Part shown: positions 35,301 through 40,347 of the stretch, in pieces
Position numbering within the stretch: the stretch's first letter is position 1
Layout of the letters: each line of letters begins with the position of its first letter
Program-made: the position numbers and the translations under genes
The notes under the pieces: model-generated
Seen by the model: only the letters and a program-made list of their open reading frames with translations
Databases searched by the model: none
What the model was told of the DNA's origin: nothing
Assembly (NCBI GenBank): GCA_902773635.1
Contig: CACYFH010000021.1
Span: 1 to 40,347, forward strand
DNA: 40,347 nt
From: an uncultured Ruminococcus sp.
GTDB taxonomy: Bacteria > Bacillota > Clostridia > Oscillospirales > Acutalibacteraceae
Reading direction: 5' to 3'

Positions 35301-35480
35301 CCTGCCTGACCCGCGTATCGGTCGCAAATAACCCTACAACCCTTAAATCGGGAGCTTAGCTCCTTCGGCGGTGTGCAGACCTCCCATCCGTATGGACGAA
35401 GGGAGCCTAAAGCCGCAGGGCGGGCACCCACCTGTCATTCTGTAGGCAGGTTATCTCAAGGCCGTTACGGTCAGGCGGGA
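35301..35480 (+). ncRNA. ssrS: 6S RNA (RNA polymerase regulator)
   Basis: 6S RNA mimics an open promoter and binds housekeeping RNA polymerase in stationary phase. The ends pair: CCTGCCTGACC (35301-35311) with GGTCAGGCGGG (35469-35479), one G-U wobble. The distal arm pairs AGCTCCTTCG with CGAAGGGAG and CCAT with ATGG. After AGCCTAAAGCCGC comes GGGCACCCACCTG...CAGGTTATCTCAAGG, matching by eye the 3' side of the E. coli central bubble (AGCCTTAAAACTGCGACGACACATTCACCT as remembered, in pieces) including its small hairpin. Length of about 180 is typical. The identity is from recalled consensus, not a covariance search. No convincing promoter is seen just upstream. Confidence 0.82.
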
Positions 35481-35491
35481 TACCTTTTATA

Positions 35492-35526
35492 AATAATAGA
35501 GAATAGAGAATAACGAATAAATAAAA
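35492..35526. repeat. Heptamer array (GAGAATA type)
   Basis: Five 7-base units: aataata, gagaata, gagaata, acgaata, aataaaa. The reverse complement (TATTCTC, TATTCGT) matches the array at 2110-2144. It lies between the 6S RNA and the terminator before gpsA. Confidence 0.7.
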
Positions 35527-35528
35527 AT

Positions 35529-35557
35529 AATGGGCGGATCAAACCGCCCATTTCTTT
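35529..35557 (+). terminator. Intrinsic terminator or attenuator abutting the gpsA ribosome site
   Basis: A stem AATGGGCGG/CCGCCCATT (35529-35537 with 35544-35552) with loop atcaaa is followed by tcttttAGGAG, so the U tract runs straight into the gpsA Shine-Dalgarno. It may end the 6S transcript or attenuate gpsA. On the minus strand a T-rich stretch also follows. Confidence 0.75.
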
Positions 35558-35569
35558 TAGGAGAAAGAT

Positions 35570-36532
35570 ATGAAGATTTCCGTTCTTGGCTGCGGCCGCT
35601 GGGGCAGCTGCATCGCGTGGTATCTCGACCGCATCGGTCACGAGGTATATTCCTGCGGTCTGGAGAGCGCTCCCGAGCTGCAACAGCTTTTGACCACGCA
35701 TCAAAACGACTACCTCACCTTCCCCGAGAGCATCACCGTCACTTTTGACCACAAGCGCGCCATCGAGCGCGCCGAGGTGATCGTGATCTCCATTTCCTCA
35801 CAGCACCTGCGTGATTACATGAAGACCATCACGCAGTATGACCTTGACGGCAAGGTGATCGTCCTGTGCATGAAGGGCATCGAGGAAAGCACCGGCAAGC
35901 GGCTCACCCAGGTCGTCGGCGATTTTGTGGACACAGAGAAAACGCCCGTCGCGGTATGGGTCGGCCCCGGTCACCCGCAGGACTACGTCAAGGGCGTGCC
36001 GAACTGCATGGTCATCGACAGCGAGAACGAGGAAGTCAAGGAGAAGCTCGTCCGTAGCTTCAACAGCGAGCTGATCCGCTTTTATCTGGGTACCGACCTG
36101 ATCGGCTCGGAGATCGGCGCGGCAGCGAAGAACGTCATCGGCATCGCGGCAGGCATGCTCGACGGCGCCGGCTACACCTCCATCAAGGGCGCGCTCATGG
36201 CACGCGGCACGCGCGAGGTCGCGCGGCTGATCCAGGCGGCAGGCGGAAACGAGCTCTCCGCCTACGGGCTGTGTCACTTAGGCGACTACGAGGCGACGCT
36301 CTTCTCCGCGTGGAGCCACAACCGCCGCTATGGCGAGCAGTACATCAAGGGCGAACGCTTTGAAAAGCTCGCGGAGGGCGTCATGACCAGTAAGGCGATG
36401 GTACGGCTTGCCAAACAGCTCGGCGTTGACCTGCCGATCACGACGGCAGTCTACCGCATCCTGTTCGAGAACGGCGACCCGAAGGAGGAGCTCTCCGCCC
36501 TCTTCACCCGCTCGATCAAAGAGGAATTTTAA
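35570..36532 (+). CDS. gpsA: NAD(P)H-dependent glycerol-3-phosphate dehydrogenase
   Basis: Makes sn-glycerol-3-phosphate from dihydroxyacetone phosphate for membrane lipid synthesis. The 320 residues begin with the dinucleotide fold VLGCGRWGSCIAWYL; then ISSQHLRDYM, CMKGIEESTG, and VGPGHPQD in place of the usual GPSHAEE-type block. The catalytic lysine sits in IGAAAKNVIGIAAGMLDG, and SAWSHNRRYGEQYIKG replaces the common SRNR-x-G signature. ATG 35570 has TAGGAG upstream. The usual engA/plsY/spoIVA neighbours are missing. No promoter lies between the terminator hairpin and the start, so transcription must come through that hairpin. Confidence 0.92.
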   Translation: MKISVLGCGRWGSCIAWYLDRIGHEVYSCGLESAPELQQLLTTHQNDYLTFPESITVTFDHKRAIERAEVIVISISSQHLRDYMKTITQYDLDGKVIVLCMKGIEESTGKRLTQVVGDFVDTEKTPVAVWVGPGHPQDYVKGVPNCMVIDSENEEVKEKLVRSFNSELIRFYLGTDLIGSEIGAAAKNVIGIAAGMLDGAGYTSIKGALMARGTREVARLIQAAGGNELSAYGLCHLGDYEATLFSAWSHNRRYGEQYIKGERFEKLAEGVMTSKAMVRLAKQLGVDLPITTAVYRILFENGDPKEELSALFTRSIKEEF

Positions 36533-36546
36533 TTCCGGCATAGAAA

Positions 36547-36574
36547 AAAGAGACCGCTTCACGGCGGTCTCTTT
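36547..36574. terminator. Bidirectional terminator between gpsA and the coat genes
   Basis: AAAGAGACCGC (36547-36557) pairs with GCGGTCTCTTT (36564-36574), loop ttcacg. Plus-strand side continues tctgctttttt; minus-strand side ends in six T. It serves both convergent units. Confidence 0.88.
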
Positions 36575-36582
36575 CTGCTTTT

Positions 36583-36840
36583 TTACTGATTCTGCGATGT
36601 GGAATACTGGTTTCTCAGGGTGTCGATCTTCTGCTGATCGACCTGGGCGATGTTATACCAGCCCTTCTCCGCCATCTTGTTGAAGATCTCGCCCTGCATC
36701 GACAGGGAATCGTCGTAGGCAGAGCTAAAAGCGTTCAGCACATTCGGGTTTGCGGACTCGACCGCGCCGTGCATATACAGCTCGCAGCAGCCCTTCTCGA
36801 GCAGCAGAAGATTCTGCATCAGGTTCTTGTCGTCCATCAT
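36583..36840 (-). CDS. CotF-family spore coat protein
   Basis: An 85-residue, helix-rich protein with the coat F pattern: LMQNLLLLEKGCCELYMHGAVESANPNVLNAFSSAYDDSLSMQGEIFNKMAEKGWYNI, ending in a Gln/Asn tail. This ferritin-like family occurs in spore coats of Firmicutes. ATGATG start with AAGGAGG upstream. It follows a second small protein of similar style, and both probably derive from one mother-cell transcript. Confidence 0.85.
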   Translation of the reverse strand: MMDDKNLMQNLLLLEKGCCELYMHGAVESANPNVLNAFSSAYDDSLSMQGEIFNKMAEKGWYNIAQVDQQKIDTLRNQYSTSQNQ

Positions 36841-36849
36841 GGGTCCTCC

Positions 36850-37023
36850 TTACAGCAGTGAATAAAAGTGGTTGAAGATCTGAGAATGGCGGGTGGCGTA
36901 GTTCTCCACACAGGTTCTCAGTGCGGGATCGGAAAGGCTCTGGGCGGTTTCCTTGCACTTCTGCTGAAAATATTGCTCATGACCGAGGGCGTCCTCGATA
37001 TAGAGCAGTTCTTTGTCTGTCAT
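36850..37023 (-). CDS. Small CotF-like protein, probable spore coat component
   Basis: A 57-residue protein (MTDKELLYIEDALGHEQYF...CVENYATRHSQIFNHFYSLL), entirely helical in pattern, resembling the first half of CotF-type domains with conserved His/Glu/Gln positions (GHEQYF). The start at ATG 37023 is set by GGAGG 7 bases upstream; the frame continues upstream to 37083 but without a ribosome site. It lies 9 bases before the CotF gene. Function by similarity and neighbourhood only. Confidence 0.72.
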   Translation of the reverse strand: MTDKELLYIEDALGHEQYFQQKCKETAQSLSDPALRTCVENYATRHSQIFNHFYSLL

Positions 37024-37051
37024 ATCATTACCTCCATTTGCTTTGGTAATG

Positions 37052-37076
37052 ATAGTATGGACAGGACGCAGGAGGT
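37052..37076 (-). promoter_or_regulatory. Possible mother-cell (sigma-E/K) promoter for the coat genes
   Basis: Minus strand CATACTAT (37059-37052) resembles the CATA-N3-TA / CATACANT -10 of sigma-K and sigma-E; AC lies 15 bases upstream. It is 29 bases from ATG 37023. No sigma-A promoter is evident. Confidence 0.35.
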
Positions 37077-37088
37077 TATTCATTTTAA

Positions 37089-37238
37089 ATTAGGAATTAG
37101 GAATGAGGAATTAGGAATGGATGGCGGGACACCCGCACCCGATTTATAGATGGCAGAAAAGTCTGCGATCTCAATAAATAGAATCAAAAATCCGAAGGAT
37201 TTCCCTCAATTCCTCATTCCTAATTCCTAATTCCTCAT
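37089..37238. repeat. Inverted pair of heptamer arrays (ATTAGGA type)
   Basis: Left arm 37089-37116: attagga x2, atgagga, attagga. Right arm 37211-37238: tcctcat, tcctaat x2, tcctcat, the same units inverted. The 94 bases between carry no gene; short palindromes (GCGGGACACCCGC; AAATCCGAAGGATTT) are present. Confidence 0.85.
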
Positions 37239-37273
37239 TAAAAAAGCGCCCGCTTTTTCAAGCAGGCGCTTTA
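37239..37273 (-). terminator. Intrinsic terminator of groESL
   Basis: Minus strand AAAGCGCC-T-GCTT / AAGC-G-GGCGCTTT with a GAAA loop region, followed by six T. It directly follows the groEL stop. Confidence 0.88.
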
Positions 37274-37280
37274 TCATTTA

Positions 37281-38924
<1,644 letters not shown>

Positions 38925-39209
38925 TTATTCTACGATCGCCAGGATATCGCTCTGGCGCACGATGGTGTACTCCTCGCCGTCGACCTTGACGTCGGTGCCG
39001 GCGTACTTGGACGCGATCACCTTGTCGCCGACCTTGACGGTCATGACGACCTCGTTGCCGTCGACCATGCCGCCGGGGCCTACCGCGACAACGTTCGCAT
39101 ACTGGGGCTTCTCCTGCGCCGCGCTGGACAGAACGATGCCGGAAGCGGTGGTCTGCTCCGCGTCGTCGAGCTTGAGTACGACCTTATCGAGTAAGGGTTT
39201 GATAGTCAT
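38925..39209 (-). CDS. groS: Co-chaperonin GroES
   Basis: Heptameric lid of the GroEL chamber. The 94 residues have IKPLLDKVVLKLDDAEQTTASGIVL, the mobile loop GIVLSSAAQEKPQ, VAVGPGG and the C-terminal VRQSDILAIVE. ATG 39209 is preceded by AAGGAGG-like bases in the leader. First gene of the operon after the CIRCE element. Confidence 0.97.
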   Translation of the reverse strand: MTIKPLLDKVVLKLDDAEQTTASGIVLSSAAQEKPQYANVVAVGPGGMVDGNEVVMTVKVGDKVIASKYAGTDVKVDGEEYTIVRQSDILAIVE

Positions 39210-39241
39210 ATCTATTCCTCCTTAAAATATAAACAAATCAT

Positions 39242-39268
39242 TTAGCACTCTCAATCCCTGAGTGCTAA
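39242..39268. promoter_or_regulatory. CIRCE operator (HrcA site)
   Basis: Perfect consensus TTAGCACTC, nine bases, GAGTGCTAA. HrcA binds this inverted repeat and represses groESL until heat or misfolded protein removes it. hrcA itself is not in the window. Confidence 0.97.
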
Positions 39269-39272
39269 ATCT

Positions 39273-39301
39273 ATTGTAACCCATATTATTGGAAAAATCA
39301 A
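39273..39301 (-). promoter_or_regulatory. Sigma-A promoter of groESL
   Basis: Minus strand TTGATT (39301-39296), 17-base spacer, TACAAT (39278-39273). CIRCE begins a few bases downstream, overlapping the expected transcription start, the usual position. Confidence 0.85.
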
Positions 39302-39336
39302 GGGGTATTTTGCGATTTCATAAAAAGTTAATAATT

Positions 39337-39548
39337 CGTTGCTAGTCGCTGGTTGCTAGTTGCTAGTCGCCGGTTGCTGGTTGCTAGTCGCCGGTTGCCG
39401 GTTGCCGGTCGCTGGTTGCTAGTTGCTAGTCGCCGGTTGCTGGTCGCTGGTCGTTGGTTGTTGTTCTTGTAGGGGACGACGCTTGCGACATCCCGAAACG
39501 TTTCCGCCCAACAAACCAGAAACCAGCAACCAGAAACCAGCAACCAAT
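39337..39548. repeat. Heptamer minisatellite (RGTYGCY) with inverted partner around a GTAG palindrome
   Basis: 39337-39462 is 18 consecutive 7-base units of the form [A/G]GT[T/C]GC[T/C]. 39514-39548 is five units of aaccag[a/c] type, the same motif inverted. Between them, 39469-39495 is a TGTAGGGGACG...-headed imperfect palindrome of the 9000-9027 family. No coding content. Confidence 0.88.
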
Positions 39549-39550
39549 AA

Positions 39551-39578
39551 CAAAAGCCGCCTGATCGCTCAGACGGCT
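39551..39578 (-). terminator. Terminator of the substrate-binding fragment gene
   Basis: Minus strand AGCCGTCTGA / TCAGGCGGCT (one G-U pair), loop gcga, then TTTTG. It lies 5 bases after the stop at 39584. Confidence 0.8.
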
Positions 39579-39583
39579 GTGGG

Positions 39584-40168
39584 TTATTCTGCTTCCGTGG
39601 GCTTTGTGCGAAGCTCCACCTGGTTGAGGGCATCGGCGTTGAGCTTGATGCCCAGCTTCTCCATCGTCTCCTTATTGACGAGGTTATTGCAGTCGTGCTT
39701 ATAGGCGACGCTGAGGGTCGCGGGCGACTGGCCGTTCGCAAGGATGGAGACAGCCATATCCGCGGCGCGGCGTCCGATGGAGTTATAGTTGATGACGCTG
39801 GTGGCGAAGGCGCCCTGCTCGAGGGTCGCTTCATCACCGCAGATCACGGGTATCTTATTGGTCTGAGAAAACTCATTGAGCGTGCCGATGTGGGAGCTGA
39901 GGAACTTATCCACAGGGATATAGATTGCGTCGCTCTTCGCGTCCTTGATCTTGGTCAGCGCCTGATTGAGGTCGGTCTCGTTGGTCACGGGGTACTGGGT
40001 GCAGGTCAGCCCGATCTGCTCCGCTTCCTTGGAGGCGATGATGCCCTGAGAGACGGAGGAGGCGTCGGTGTTGGTGTAGATCGCGGCGATCGACTTCGTG
40101 CTCGGGAGAAGCGTGGGGATCAGGTCGATCTGCTCAAAGCAGGGGCCGAGCCGCAGCTTCTCGCTCAT
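39584..40168 (-). CDS. C-terminal half of an ABC substrate-binding protein (PF04392 type), N-terminally truncated
   Basis: 194 residues that align by eye with only the second part of TrpX/YckB-type tryptophan/tyrosine-like substrate-binding proteins: FEQIDLIPTLLPSTKSIAAIYTNTDASSVSQ, DAIYIPVDKF, KIPVICGDEATLEQGAFATSVINYNSIGRRAADMAVSIL and NKETMEKLGI. Full-length members have about 320 residues with a lipoprotein signal; signal and first lobe are missing. Yet it has a promoter (40197-40225), AAGGAG 8 bases before ATG 40168, and a terminator. The frame is open to 40297, but that part has no family similarity. No permease or ATPase gene is adjacent. It is either a decaying fragment or a cytosolic stand-alone domain. 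Confidence 0.78.
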   Translation of the reverse strand: MSEKLRLGPCFEQIDLIPTLLPSTKSIAAIYTNTDASSVSQGIIASKEAEQIGLTCTQYPVTNETDLNQALTKIKDAKSDAIYIPVDKFLSSHIGTLNEFSQTNKIPVICGDEATLEQGAFATSVINYNSIGRRAADMAVSILANGQSPATLSVAYKHDCNNLVNKETMEKLGIKLNADALNQVELRTKPTEAE

Positions 40169-40196
40169 GCCATGCGCTCCTTTCGCGTTTTTCAAA

Positions 40197-40225
40197 AGTA
40201 TAGCATGCTGCGGCACGGCTGGCAA
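40197..40225 (-). promoter_or_regulatory. Predicted promoter of the truncated substrate-binding gene
   Basis: Minus strand TTGCCA (40225-40220), 17-base spacer, TATACT (40202-40197). Start near 40190, leaving a 20-base leader with the AAGGAG ribosome site. Confidence 0.65.
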
Positions 40226-40295
40226 GCGGCGGGAAAAAACGCTCCCCGGCCTCGGGCGGCTTTTGTTTTTGGCGGAGATGGAGAGATTCGCTTGC

Positions 40296-40331
40296 ATCAG
40301 ATTTTCCCTTGCGGGAGACGGGAAATCTGAT
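40296..40331. repeat. Inverted repeat near the right edge
   Basis: ATCAGATTTTCCC (40296-40308) and GGGAAATCTGAT (40320-40331) pair with one bulged T. No T tract follows on either strand. Role unknown. Confidence 0.6.
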
Positions 40332-40347
40332 AAAAGTATCGACCAGT

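Noticed and set aside
39337-39462. Possible CRISPR array
   Set aside because: The repeat is 7 bases long with no spacers and no cas genes are present; it is a heptamer minisatellite.
40235-40275. Terminator of an off-window gene (GC-rich stem followed by six T on the minus strand)
   Set aside because: Only a 4-5 bp stem could be drawn confidently, and no upstream gene is visible to support it.

Overview
The window looks like a chromosomal segment of a GC-rich, spore-forming member of the Clostridia, probably in the Oscillospirales/Ruminococcus area. The evidence is the Firmicutes-type gdpP-rplI-dnaB block, RNase J, AddAB, a HrcA/CIRCE-type groESL operon, spoIIR, CotF-like coat proteins, and a secreted protein ending in a type I dockerin. 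Most of it is housekeeping DNA with short intergenic gaps. No prophage, transposase, tRNA, rRNA operon or CRISPR array was seen. Lineage is inferred from gene content only.

Layout. 1-8.8 kb (minus): gdpP, rplI, dnaB and tilS (cut by the window edge) form a co-oriented block, preceded by a CHAP-ricin-dockerin secreted protein and rnj (RNase J). 9.1-11.5 kb (plus): rnhA, then an iscS-iscU pair for Fe-S cluster assembly. 11.5-14.7 kb (minus): a B12-type radical SAM protein, its DUF2344 partner and a HAD nucleotidase, all overlapping. 15-17.9 kb (minus): an M50 membrane protease with a single-pass partner, a MATE exporter and a VanZ-like protein. 18.0-21.3 kb (plus): a COG2426 membrane protein and two flavoproteins. 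21.5-28.3 kb (minus): addB-addA. 28.4-31.7 kb (minus): spoIIR, then an lrp-aminotransferase-ispE overlap operon. 31.8-34.6 kb (minus): a LURP-one-like protein and a two-gene polysaccharide unit (Wzy/WaaL-like ligase plus priming glycosyl-phosphate transferase). 34.7-36.5 kb (plus): DUF1292 protein, a 6S RNA, and gpsA. 36.6-39.3 kb (minus): two small coat-type proteins and groES-groEL. 39.6-40.2 kb (minus): a stand-alone C-terminal half of an ABC substrate-binding protein.

Several start codons were reassigned from Shine-Dalgarno and promoter evidence: iscS, the HAD protein (TTG), rnj (TTG), spoIIR (TTG), the COG2426 protein, both flavoproteins, lrp, the LURP-one protein, the sugar transferase, the DUF1292 protein and the small coat protein.

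The most unusual content is between the genes. At least four families of dispersed structured repeats occur: GTAG-headed palindromes that look like REP/RAYT sequences, hairpin-pair modules with compensatory stem changes between copies, a further 208-bp inverted-repeat element, and heptanucleotide arrays, two of whose loci occur as inverted pairs. A 6S RNA not flanked by any obvious promoter sits between a large inverted-repeat structure and a terminator that abuts the gpsA ribosome-binding site. A phased TCAACC box array abuts the -10 of the dockerin-bearing hydrolase. No clearly new multi-gene defence or metabolic system was found.
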